Below the pieces are notes generated by a model that was not told the DNA's origin, did not search any database, and saw nothing but the letters and a program-made list of their open reading frames with translations. A program made the translations under genes and the position numbers. DNA of 14,869 bases, from the NCBI GenBank assembly GCA_964528315.1, contig CAZGRO010000024.1:1-14869 (forward strand), given 5' to 3'. This DNA is from JALHTG01 sp964528315. Its GTDB lineage: Archaea > Thermoproteota > Bathyarchaeia > 40CM-2-53-6 > JALHTG01. This document shows positions 1 to 7,101 of this stretch, one piece after another (position 1 is the first letter of the stretch; every line of letters begins with the position of its first letter).

Positions 1-400
1 GTTCTGAGGGAAATGAATCGGATCGATCGGCCAGCTTTATCAGGTTGAGGAGTTCGGCTACAAGCGCTCTGCTGTCCTCCGGCCTGCGTCCTTGGACTCT
101 GGGCCCGTATGAGACGTTTTCCAGTATTCTCATGTGGGGGAATAGGGTGAGCTCCTGAAAGACGTAGCCTATTCTGCGGCGTTGAATCGGAGCATTCGTT
201 ACTGGCTTCTTGTCAAAAAACACTTCCCCTTCATCGGGGGTGAATATTCCAGCTATGCACTTTATCAACGTGGATTTTCCGCATCCGCTGGGCCCAATGA
301 TGCCTACGTACTCCTTGTCGCGGATGTGGAGGTTGATGTTCTCAAGCGCTGAGAAGGCGCCGAATCGCTTTGCTAGGCCCGTTATTCTTAGGTCAGGCAT
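1..400 (-). CDS. ABC transporter ATP-binding subunit (partial, cut by window edge)
   Basis: This is the N-terminal 133 codons of an ABC ATPase, read from an ATG at 400 towards the left edge; the rest lies outside the window. The Walker A loop GPSGCGKST is at residues 36-44 and the Q-loop glutamine is in FQE near 82. The sequence stops just before the expected LSGG signature. It aligns well with the N-terminus of the ATPase directly upstream: both share MP..R, EYV, a Walker A at the same position and TPDEGE. The two are therefore tandem paralogues. Its ATG follows the stop codon of that gene with no gap, and a GAGGGT about 8 nt upstream can serve as ribosome binding site. It probably energises the fused permease at 1519-3186, forming a heterodimeric ATPase pair with its neighbour. 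The substrate is unknown; the family (spermidine/iron/thiamine/sulfate type) is clear. Confidence 0.93.
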   Translation of the reverse strand, partial: MPDLRITGLAKRFGAFSALENINLHIRDKEYVGIIGPSGCGKSTLIKCIAGIFTPDEGEVFFDKKPVTNAPIQRRRIGYVFQELTLFPHMRILENVSYGPRVQGRRPEDSRALVAELLNLIKLADRSDSFPSE

Positions 401-1519
401 CTACATGACCCTCAGTTCTCTCGACAATCCGATCGGCGGGTATGAGTACACCATTGTGTCAGACGGATCGAACCACACGGTGACTTGGTCTCCAGCTCGA
501 AAGGTCTTTGATCCACCGACCGTCGGGCTCTTAGAGGATATGTAGTCTCCGTTCGATAGCCGTATCTGGCTGGCAAAGAATGCTCCTAGGAAACGTGAGG
601 ATTGGATTTCTCCTTCAAACACATTGTAGAGGCCTTCATCTATCGCCTCGCTGGGATCAGCGATCTTCACGTTATCCTCCCTAATCGCCACGACGACTTC
701 TTCGCCTGGAAGATAGGAAGCGTCCTCCACCTTGACTGTGAGATCTTCATGCAGCTCGAGAATTGACCCCTGCGGATGTCTTCTTCTCACTGTGGCTTGA
801 AGGAAGTTGGCTCCTCCAACGAAGTGGGCGACGAAGAGTGATTGAGGCCGCATGTAGACATGAAAAGGTGTCGCGTATTGTCTTATTCTTCCGTCGCGGA
901 GGACTATTATCTGGTCGCCGATGGCGGTGGCCTCGGCCTGGTCGTGTGTAACGTGGACGGTGGTCATGCCTGAATCTTTCGCCAGTCTTCTCAGTGCCCC
1001 CCTCAGTTCTACGCGCAGTCTCGCATCCAAGGCTCCGAGCGGCTCATCTAGAAGCATGAGTTTCGATTGTGTGGCTAACCCTCTTGCCAATGCCACTCGT
1101 TGCTGCATTCCTCCGCTTAGTTCATCAGGCTTCGAATCGGCTCTGTGAGCCAGTCTCATCATTTCCAACATCTGCTTGGCTGTGCGGAGAGCCTTCTTCT
1201 CTTCGACCCCGCGAGCCAAGGGGCCGAAGGCCACATTCTCGAGAACGGTGAGATGAGGGAAAAGCGCGTACTGCTGTGGAACATAGACTGCTCCTCTCTC
1301 CTCCGGGGGAACGCCAATCACCGTTTTCTCGTCAATGTAGATTTCTCCTTCGTCTGGCGTCACTAGGCCGGCTATCAGTTTGAGGAGTGTTGTCTTCCCG
1401 CTTCCGGTCGGGCCCAGCAGACACACGTATTCTCCGTCAGAAATCTCGACGCTCAGCCGGTTTATCGCCGTGATCGTTTCATATCTCTTGACCATATCCA
1501 CCAATCTGACAGACGGCAT
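401..1519 (-). CDS. ABC transporter ATP-binding protein, PotA/FbpC/ThiQ-like, with C-terminal TOBE-like region
   Basis: This 372-residue ABC ATPase is complete. It shows Walker A GPTGSGKTT (36-44), the Q-loop in VPQQ (80-83), signature LSGGMQQR (134-141), Walker B LMLLDE (154-159) and the switch histidine in HVTHD (H192). Residues from about 240 to the end match in size and position the TOBE domain found in importers for polyamines, Fe(III), thiamine, sulfate or molybdate. The start ATG shares one base with the stop codon of the permease (TGATG), and its own TAG stop abuts the ATG of the next ATPase. The three genes are therefore one translationally coupled operon. It is predicted to hydrolyse ATP on the cytoplasmic face of the importer. 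The family is certain; the substrate is not readable from the sequence. Confidence 0.95.
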   Translation of the reverse strand: MPSVRLVDMVKRYETITAINRLSVEISDGEYVCLLGPTGSGKTTLLKLIAGLVTPDEGEIYIDEKTVIGVPPEERGAVYVPQQYALFPHLTVLENVAFGPLARGVEEKKALRTAKQMLEMMRLAHRADSKPDELSGGMQQRVALARGLATQSKLMLLDEPLGALDARLRVELRGALRRLAKDSGMTTVHVTHDQAEATAIGDQIIVLRDGRIRQYATPFHVYMRPQSLFVAHFVGGANFLQATVRRRHPQGSILELHEDLTVKVEDASYLPGEEVVVAIREDNVKIADPSEAIDEGLYNVFEGEIQSSRFLGAFFASQIRLSNGDYISSKSPTVGGSKTFRAGDQVTVWFDPSDTMVYSYPPIGLSRELRVM

Positions 1520-3186
1520 CAGGTGGCCCTCCCTCTCCTAACAGTCAATCGAAGCGCGAACAATGCTATGAAAGATATCACGACAAGTAGGCCTACTCCC
1601 AAGCTCTGCGTTGAACGGGAAACCTGAACTCCCCCTTTGATCCAGTCGACCAGCAGGACTGGCACGGTCTTCAGCTGCGAGGAGACTGCGGCGGAGGCAC
1701 CGGTCTCGTCTACGCTTCTTGTGAAGGTCAATATTGCTCCGGCGAAGATTGAGTACTTGGTTAGGGGGAGTATGATGCGTCTGAACACGGTGAGAGGTCT
1801 TGCTCCCAATGTTCTAGCAGTCTCTTCCAAGTAGACTGGTACCGATTCTATTGCCGCGGACATGGCTCTCACGAAGTACGTGTAGGTTATGGTCATATGC
1901 GAGAGCGTTAAGACAAGAAACTCCGGCAGGGCTCCTATGGTTCTCCAGAAGAAGGCTAGTGAGACTCCTAAGGCGACGGATGGAACGACGATTGGAACAT
2001 CCACCAACGTGTCCACGAGCGATGTTCCCAATCTTCCGAGTCTTTTCCTAGCTATTAGCACTGCTATCGGCATTCCTGTGATCATGTTGATTCCAGTAAC
2101 TATTACTGCAACCAGATAGCTGAGAACCATGCTCTGCCAGTATGTCGCCCATATTCCTCTTCCTGATACAGCTTCAGCCAAGGTTCCATCGAATATGGCC
2201 TGGGTGATAGGGAGTGCGATGAAGAGTGAGGGGATTATCGCGAGGAAAATGAGGATAGCTAGTGTTGCTGTGTCTCTTGCGAGCACAGCCTTGCGTTCGC
2301 TCAGCGTTCTTTCTATTCTGGGCCAAACCCTTGAAGCGGGAAGTCTGAGTTTCAAGCCTAAGTACTTGATGAAGATGAATGCTACGATAGATCCCAGGAT
2401 GAGGGAGAAGCTTGTGAAGGAGAGAGCCCCCTCCAGTCCTGCACCTTTCGCGATGTTGATGAATATTGGTCCGTTCTCGAATGTTCCTGCCACCATGATG
2501 GTTGCCCCTGTCTCCGAGAGTGATCTAGCAAATGAGAGGAGGAATGATGCCACCAATCCAGGCCTCAGGATTGGAAGGGTCACAGTTCTTATTGCCGTGA
2601 ACGGTTCAGCTCCTAGGGTTCTCGCTGCTATCTCAAATGTCTCCTTGTACCCTGACAGTGCACCTACCATAACTCTCACAACCACTGGAAGTGAGAACGC
2701 GAAGTGAAGTAGGATGACGAGGATAAATCCAGGCTCCAAGGATCCCTGTCCGAACAGTGTCTTGATCAAACCTTGCGGCCCCCAGAAGAGAAGCGTTGAG
2801 AAGCCTAAGGCAACGGTTGGTATGATGAACGGTATGTCCGCCAGAGTATCCACGACACTAGTCCAGCTTCGTTTGCTTCGAACGATAAGCCATGCCAGGG
2901 GAAGCCCAGCTACTGTGTCCAAGCTTGCGACTGTGAATGCAAGTATGAAGGACCAGTAGACCGCGGATTGGGATCGTGCTAGTAGAGTTGGGTCGCTGAA
3001 GACCTCGCCTATCTTATCCAGTCTTAGTGCTGTTCCGAGTATCGGTGGAAGCAGGATGAGAATGAAGAAGAAGGTTACGCTTGACGCGTAGACTGTTCGG
3101 GCAACTCCTTTACTTGCGGATACCCTGTCCAGTCTCTTGAGAACTCCGGCTGAACTTGCTGAATCGGGCTCTGCCAGTTGCCGCAA
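1519..3186 (-). CDS. ABC importer permease, two fused permease domains (ThiP/FbpB-like)
   Basis: This 555-residue membrane protein is built from two homologous halves. Each half has a conserved D(T)L.D.P...P.VALG stretch (about 111-130 and 390-410). Each also has the cytoplasmic EAA loop that docks on the ATPase: residues 185-210 (EIAARTLGA...LP) and 454-475 (EETARTLGA...LP). Hydrophobic segments suggest about 12 transmembrane helices, the first near residues 33-53. Fused permeases of this shape are known for iron(III), thiamine and related importers. The start is assigned to a TTG at 3186. No ATG lies near, the ribosome binding site is weak, and the frame is open back to the purA stop 33 nt upstream, so the exact start is uncertain. 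It is followed by its two ATPases with overlapping or abutting ends. No substrate-binding protein is in the window. Confidence 0.93.
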   Translation of the reverse strand: MRQLAEPDSASSAGVLKRLDRVSASKGVARTVYASSVTFFFILILLPPILGTALRLDKIGEVFSDPTLLARSQSAVYWSFILAFTVASLDTVAGLPLAWLIVRSKRSWTSVVDTLADIPFIIPTVALGFSTLLFWGPQGLIKTLFGQGSLEPGFILVILLHFAFSLPVVVRVMVGALSGYKETFEIAARTLGAEPFTAIRTVTLPILRPGLVASFLLSFARSLSETGATIMVAGTFENGPIFINIAKGAGLEGALSFTSFSLILGSIVAFIFIKYLGLKLRLPASRVWPRIERTLSERKAVLARDTATLAILIFLAIIPSLFIALPITQAIFDGTLAEAVSGRGIWATYWQSMVLSYLVAVIVTGINMITGMPIAVLIARKRLGRLGTSLVDTLVDVPIVVPSVALGVSLAFFWRTIGALPEFLVLTLSHMTITYTYFVRAMSAAIESVPVYLEETARTLGARPLTVFRRIILPLTKYSIFAGAILTFTRSVDETGASAAVSSQLKTVPVLLVDWIKGGVQVSRSTQSLGVGLLVVISFIALFALRLTVRRGRAT

Positions 3187-3219
3187 CGGGTCAGGCCCCG
3201 CAACAATCAGCCTCCAAAC

Positions 3220-4227
3220 CTAAGATCTCCGCCTGTCAACAGTCTCTTCCGTCGAAGGTCCAGTCCCTATCAGTGTCACAGGTACTCCTATTTCGCCTTC
3301 CACTTGGCGTATGAATTTCTTTGCCTCTCCTGAAAGTTTCGCGAAATCCTTCACTCCCCTACATTCCGGGTAAACTATATCCAGCTTGGTGATGGCTGCC
3401 TGGGTCGCCCCGTTCAGCATCGCCGCTCTCCTGGCGAGTTTGAAGTCGAAGGGTGCAGCTCTTCTAGGCCTGCTCGTCACGGTTCCGTACTCTAGCCATC
3501 CTCTCTTCTCCAGCTCCTCCGCAGATAGCTGGTTCTCTAATGGGCCTTCTCCAACCCTGGTGACAAACGCCTTGAACACCACCACCACATCATCAACTGC
3601 GGTCGGTCCAATTCCCACATCGGAGCAGATCGCTGAGGCGCAGACATCCTTGGTTGTGCAGAACGGATACGTGCCATGGTACAGTGAAATATATGTTCCC
3701 TGGGTTCCTTCAACAAGGACCTTCTGCTTCTTGGCCAGGGCTGTGTTCACCTCCAGTGGGACATCCGCCAAGTACTGAGAGAGTTCAGGGAATTCCTTGG
3801 CCAGTCTCGCCTTTCGATAGGCTCTATCTGCTTGGCAGGTGCCGACACCTGTCTTCGTGGTCCCTACCTTGCTGATCAGATGCGCATCCTTTAGCTCTTC
3901 CTCGATATGTCGCTCCTCAATTACCGCACATTGGTTGTCAATACCAAGACGGTTCTCGGTAGCAGTTAGCTTGACCTCTTCAAGTACCACCTTCGGATTC
4001 ACGAGCACGCCGGGACCAATCAGCAGTCTCGACCCCGGATGCACAAAGCCACACGGAACCATTCTCAAGCCATAGGTCTTTCCTTGGTACACGACCTTAT
4101 GTCCCGCATTCGGGCCAACTCCTCCTCTTGCCGTGATCACTGGTCTGTCCTTCATCGCCAGATACGAAACCAGGTGGCCCTTCCCCTCGTCTCCAAAGAA
4201 GCCGCCAACAACGACTGTGCACGTCAT
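3220..4227 (-). CDS. purA: Adenylosuccinate synthetase, short archaeal form
   Basis: The enzyme joins IMP and aspartate using GTP to make adenylosuccinate, the first committed step to AMP. The P-loop region GDEGKG is at residues 12-17 with the catalytic aspartate D13, and the catalytic histidine is in NAGHKVV (H43). Other family blocks are VEGTQG (172-177), YHGTYPF (183-189), SRPRR near 252 and TKLD near 290. Its 335 residues fit the short archaeal version, compared with about 430 in bacteria. The usual GQWGDEGKGK reads GFFGDEGKGH here, a variation near the P-loop that keeps the catalytic residues. The ATG at 4227 is preceded by a TATA-like box at 4262-4268. The ABC operon follows after 33 nt and may be cotranscribed, although a functional link is not evident. 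Confidence 0.96.
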   Translation of the reverse strand: MTCTVVVGGFFGDEGKGHLVSYLAMKDRPVITARGGVGPNAGHKVVYQGKTYGLRMVPCGFVHPGSRLLIGPGVLVNPKVVLEEVKLTATENRLGIDNQCAVIEERHIEEELKDAHLISKVGTTKTGVGTCQADRAYRKARLAKEFPELSQYLADVPLEVNTALAKKQKVLVEGTQGTYISLYHGTYPFCTTKDVCASAICSDVGIGPTAVDDVVVVFKAFVTRVGEGPLENQLSAEELEKRGWLEYGTVTSRPRRAAPFDFKLARRAAMLNGATQAAITKLDIVYPECRGVKDFAKLSGEAKKFIRQVEGEIGVPVTLIGTGPSTEETVDRRRS

Positions 4228-4261
4228 GAACTTTTCCCAAAGATCAGGTCCGAATGTTCAC

Positions 4262-4268
4262 TATAAAC
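4262..4268 (-). promoter_or_regulatory. TATA-like box for purA
   Basis: On the minus strand the sequence reads TTTATAG, preceded by an A-rich stretch (GAAAACG) that resembles a BRE. Spacing predicts a start of transcription near 4238, giving a leader of only about 10 nt before the purA ATG. This is a prediction by eye. Confidence 0.5.
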
Positions 4269-4302
4269 GTTTTCAAGACCATCAACTCACCCATCTGTTA
4301 TC

Positions 4303-4314
4303 AGAACTAGTTCT
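4303..4314. repeat. Perfect 12-bp palindrome, candidate operator
   Basis: AGAACTAGTTCT is fully self-complementary. It lies about 35 bp upstream of the purA TATA-like box and about 150 bp upstream of the glcD box, a reasonable place for a dimeric regulator. No factor can be named. Confidence 0.4.
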
Positions 4315-4329
4315 TCCATGGATGGTGAA

Positions 4330-4354
4330 GATGGGCGAGTTCAGTTCGCCCGTC
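4330..4354 (+). repeat. Inverted repeat, 9-bp stem with 7-nt loop
   Basis: Bases 4330-4338 (GATGGGCGA) pair with 4346-4354 (TCGCCCGTC) around a 7-nt loop. As plus-strand RNA this is nine pairs including one G-U. On the minus strand one pair becomes an A-C mismatch, so any RNA role fits the plus strand better. There is no T-run after it, so a bacterial-style terminator is unlikely. Confidence 0.4.
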
Positions 4355-4463
4355 GAAAATCCTCATAGCGCAGGCTGAGAACGCTCGGCAATCTTATTCT
4401 TCATCATCAATAGCAACTCTCGCCGATGTCGATTTAAACACTTTTCCTGTTGGCTCAAAACAA

Positions 4464-4470
4464 CTTTTAA
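4464..4470 (+). promoter_or_regulatory. TATA-like box for glcD, probably leaderless transcript
   Basis: The sequence TTTTAAG follows an A-rich BRE-like stretch. Its centre is about 22-25 bp before the ATG at 4489, so transcription would begin at or next to the start codon. That also explains the lack of a ribosome binding site. Confidence 0.55.
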
Positions 4471-4488
4471 GGCCACGTAACGAACGGC

Positions 4489-5937
4489 ATGAGCCTGCGA
4501 GGACACATCATGAGAGGGCACGAGCGAGCGCTGGCCCGAATAGTTGGCAAAGACAATGTTTCAGCGGATAAGACCGAGCTCTTCTGCTATTCATTCGACG
4601 CCTCAATTCACTCATCAAGCCCCAACGTAGTCGTCAGACCCGCCTCAAAGAAAGAGGTCTCAAGAATAGTCCGATATGCCAACAGGAGGCGAATTCCTGT
4701 CGTGCCTAGAGGGGCTGGCACTGCTCTTTGCGGCCATTCCCTACCCTGGCACGGAGGCATAGTTATCGACACGACCAGAATGAACAGAATACTTGAAACG
4801 CGAGTCGAGGACCTTTACGTGGTTGTAGGTCCTGGAATAGTCTACTCGGCGCTGAACTCAGCCTTGAAGCCCCTTGGCTTCTTCTTTCCCCCTGAACCAG
4901 GGAGCGCAGACGTGTGCACGATAGGCGGAATGGTGGCAGTTAATGCAAGTGGCACCAAAGCAGTCAAGTACGGAGCTACTCGCGATTATGTGCTAGGCCT
5001 CGAAGTCGTGTTGCCTAATGGAGAAATCGTGCGAACTGGCTCAAGAACCGTAAAGAACTCCTCTGGCTATCAACTCTGCCGCCTCTTTGTGGGCTCCGAA
5101 GGAACTCTCGGGGTCATAACAGAGGTGACCTTGAGGGTTGCGCCGCTTCCAGACTACACTGCGACGGCGCTGGCCTCATACGAGGATCTCGAAGCCGCTG
5201 GCAGAACCGTTACCAAGCTGATCAAGAACCGCCTAGTTCCAGCAGCTCTTGAGATCATGGACAAGACATGCATTCAAGCCGTGAACAAATCTCTGAGTCT
5301 GAACCTGCCCGAGGTTGATGGGCTTCTGATCATAGAGTTCGATGGCCACCGCAGCACCGTTGAGCAAGACATGAAGAAAGCGGAGCAAATATGCAGAACT
5401 GAGAATCCAACAACATTCACATGGTCAGACGATCCCGCCAAACGTGAGAGATTATGGGCCGGTCGAAAAGCAGTCTTGCCGTCAATGTCACGTCTCAAAG
5501 GTGGGCAGGTATCCACTTCGCTTGCCGATGACATGATTGTTCCCATCTCCAAGATTCCTCAACTAATCCGATCAATCGCTAAGACCGCGAAGAAACAGAA
5601 CTTGACCATTGGAACATATGGGCACTGCGGCGACGGAAACCTGCACGCCAAGGTCCTTTTCAATGTCCGAGAGAAGGGCGCTTGGGTGAAGGCTTGGAGA
5701 GCCTGCAACGAGATATATGGCACGAGCATTGCCTTGGGAGGTTCCCTCAGCGGAGAACACGGGATAGGCTTCACGAGAGCGCCCTTCATGGAAATGGAGC
5801 ATGGAACCGAGCTGAATCTAATGAGAACGATAAAGGCCGCGATAGATCCCTGCAACATTATGAACCCGGGAAAACTGTCCCTCGATCATGCTCCCAAGAC
5901 ATTTGTCACCAAACTGCGATACCCTGTGGGGCGTTAA
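4489..5937 (+). CDS. glcD: FAD-linked 2-hydroxyacid dehydrogenase, GlcD / D-lactate dehydrogenase family
   Basis: This 482-residue flavoprotein belongs to the VAO-type FAD oxidoreductases that oxidise glycolate, D-lactate or similar 2-hydroxyacids. The FAD-binding domain shows PRGAGTALCG (73-82), FPPEPGS...CTIGG (133-147), VNASGTKAVKYG (151-162) and GSEGTLGVITE (202-212). The C-terminal domain shows the metal/substrate motifs HCGDGNLHAK (379-388), SGEHGIG (421-427) and IMNPGK (457-462). The start at 4489 fits a leaderless message. A second ATG seven codons later is possible. The gene is followed after 2 nt by its iron-sulfur partner, so the pair probably works as one membrane- or quinone-linked dehydrogenase. 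No signal peptide is seen. The symbol reflects the family; the true substrate could be D-lactate, glycolate or D-glycerate. Confidence 0.93.
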   Translation: MSLRGHIMRGHERALARIVGKDNVSADKTELFCYSFDASIHSSSPNVVVRPASKKEVSRIVRYANRRRIPVVPRGAGTALCGHSLPWHGGIVIDTTRMNRILETRVEDLYVVVGPGIVYSALNSALKPLGFFFPPEPGSADVCTIGGMVAVNASGTKAVKYGATRDYVLGLEVVLPNGEIVRTGSRTVKNSSGYQLCRLFVGSEGTLGVITEVTLRVAPLPDYTATALASYEDLEAAGRTVTKLIKNRLVPAALEIMDKTCIQAVNKSLSLNLPEVDGLLIIEFDGHRSTVEQDMKKAEQICRTENPTTFTWSDDPAKRERLWAGRKAVLPSMSRLKGGQVSTSLADDMIVPISKIPQLIRSIAKTAKKQNLTIGTYGHCGDGNLHAKVLFNVREKGAWVKAWRACNEIYGTSIALGGSLSGEHGIGFTRAPFMEMEHGTELNLMRTIKAAIDPCNIMNPGKLSLDHAPKTFVTKLRYPVGR

Positions 5938-5939
5938 TC

Positions 5940-7007
5940 TTGCTTCGTCGATTCGAAGATGAAATGATCACTTGTACAATGTGTGGTTTCTGCCGCGAAG
6001 TATGCCCGGCCCTGGAGGAGCGTGGCTGGGAATCCTACGCCCCAAGAGGACTAGTGAGTATTGGATATGGGCTTCTGAGGAGGGGACTACGCCCGACCAA
6101 GGTCATGATCGACTCGGTCTTCGGATGCACAACATGCGGCAGATGCGTGGCAAAATGCCCTCCACAGATAAAGATCAGAGACATAGTGCTCGCGACCAGA
6201 GCCGCTCTATTTCAAGACAAGTCTGCACCGAAATCAGTTACGAACTTGCTCTCCAATCTTGCCAAAACTGGAAACATCTATGGTCGAACACGCAATAAGC
6301 TGGCACAGAAACACTCAGGCGCTGTCTATTTTCCGGGCTGCAACATAAGATACCGGCATCCAGAGATCCTTGAATCCTCGGTAAAGCTCCTGAATCACGT
6401 AGGAGTCAACGCTGTCGTCATGGAAGAGGCGGATTGCTGTGGCGCGCCCGCTCTTCTGGCCGGCAATCTGGGACAGTTTCACAGCATAGCGAGAGCCAAT
6501 TCAAGGTGGATTGATTCAACACAGCTGATCTTCTCATGCCCCATAGGACTTCAGACGGTCATAGAAGGGTACCGCGAAACCAAGGGGTCTCCGTCCGCCT
6601 CGCATCTCACGGAAATCCTCTCCAAAGGAATCGGTTCCATCCATTTTCACGAGACTCGCGAGACCGTTACCTACCACGATCCATGCTATCTTGCTCGGCT
6701 ATTGAAAGTGGTAGACCCTCCGAGGAATCTTCTCTCGTCAGTTCCCGGTCTCAAACTTGTAGAAATGGCAGATTCGAAGGAGAACACGAGATGCTGCGGT
6801 TCAGGTGCGGGCATCACTGAGCAATCCACGCGAACACTTTCCCAAGAGATCGCTGCGACCAGAATCAAGCAAGCACGGGAAGTGGGAGCAGAACGAGTAG
6901 TCACTTCGTGCCCATACTGCCTCGATCAGCTACGAAAGGTTTCAGGTGGACTGCCTGTCGACGAGATATCCGTCTTTCTAGCTTCAAGATTGCAGTCCTC
7001 TCACTAG
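5940..7007 (+). CDS. glcF: Iron-sulfur subunit, GlcF/HdrD-like (two 4Fe-4S motifs plus two CCG domains)
   Basis: The protein is about 355 residues if it starts at TTG 5940, or 347 from ATG 5964. The reading frame is open further upstream but that part lies inside glcD and is not convincing as protein. Close to the N-terminus are two ferredoxin-type motifs, CTMCGFCREVCP and CTTCGRCVAKCP, each with the CxxCxxCxxxCP pattern. Two CCG domains follow: PGCN...DCCGAP and DPCY...RCCGSG, with a final SCPYC. This is the layout of glycolate oxidase GlcF and heterodisulfide reductase HdrD subunits. It would take electrons from the flavoprotein upstream and pass them to a quinone, a heterodisulfide or another carrier. 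The 2-nt gap to glcD indicates cotranscription and probably translational coupling. The choice of start is the main uncertainty. Confidence 0.9.
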   Translation: MLRRFEDEMITCTMCGFCREVCPALEERGWESYAPRGLVSIGYGLLRRGLRPTKVMIDSVFGCTTCGRCVAKCPPQIKIRDIVLATRAALFQDKSAPKSVTNLLSNLAKTGNIYGRTRNKLAQKHSGAVYFPGCNIRYRHPEILESSVKLLNHVGVNAVVMEEADCCGAPALLAGNLGQFHSIARANSRWIDSTQLIFSCPIGLQTVIEGYRETKGSPSASHLTEILSKGIGSIHFHETRETVTYHDPCYLARLLKVVDPPRNLLSSVPGLKLVEMADSKENTRCCGSGAGITEQSTRTLSQEIAATRIKQAREVGAERVVTSCPYCLDQLRKVSGGLPVDEISVFLASRLQSSH

Positions 7008-7030
7008 ACTGCACTCATCATGTCAAAAAC

Positions 7031-7055
7031 CTAGATCTAGTCAATACATCTAGTC
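7031..7055. repeat. CTAG-rich repeats just upstream of the pyrG TATA box
   Basis: A perfect 10-bp palindrome CTAGATCTAG lies at 7031-7040. The 8-mer ATCTAGTC occurs twice, at 7035-7042 and 7048-7055, 13 bp apart. The second copy touches the TATA-like box. This placement suggests an operator or activator site for pyrG, but no regulator can be assigned. Confidence 0.4.
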
Positions 7056-7062
7056 TTAAATA
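7055..7062 (+). promoter_or_regulatory. TATA-like box for pyrG
   Basis: The sequence CTTAAATA lies in the 94-bp gap after glcF. A transcription start about 25 bp downstream would be near 7084, giving a short leader before the GTG at 7102. This indicates that pyrG has its own promoter and need not depend on glcDF. Confidence 0.55.
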
Positions 7063-7101
7063 GAAAGTGCGCTGTCCGTCCAACTGTTGTGGGTGCTGCC
7101 T

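Larger units (their letters stand above)
4228..4488. other. Divergent intergenic region between purA and glcD, with palindrome and hairpin
   Basis: This 261-bp non-coding stretch separates two divergent genes. It holds a TATA-like box for purA (4262-4268) and one for glcD (4464-4470). A second TATA-like TTTAAA at 4433-4438 is symmetric and could serve either strand. There is a perfect 12-bp palindrome AGAACTAGTTCT at 4303-4314 and an inverted repeat at 4330-4338/4346-4354. I see no convincing ORF or recognised RNA gene in it. Confidence 0.6.

Noticed and set aside
398..403. In-frame TAG between the two ATPase genes, and between purA and the permease frame (3220-3222), suggesting readthrough or pyrrolysine.
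   Set aside because: TAG also ends glcF, the glycerate kinase, RIO2 and the methyltransferase at normal family ends, while TAA and TGA end others. Each downstream ORF has its own plausible start and full family N-terminus.
2129..2707. A 192-residue plus-strand ORF.
   Set aside because: It is antisense to the permease, has no recognisable domain, and arises from the permease codon pattern.
4330..4411. A C/D box sRNA on the minus strand (ATGATGA at 4401-4407, ATGAGGA at 4360-4366, CTGA at 4341-4344) behind TTTAAA at 4433-4438.
   Set aside because: No D' box is present in the 34 nt between the C and C' candidates, and the spacing is too long for archaeal C/D guide RNAs. The boxes are short enough to occur by chance.
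5682..5939. N-terminal 86-residue extension of the iron-sulfur subunit.
   Set aside because: It lies within glcD in another frame and has no family features. The coding signal there belongs to GlcD.
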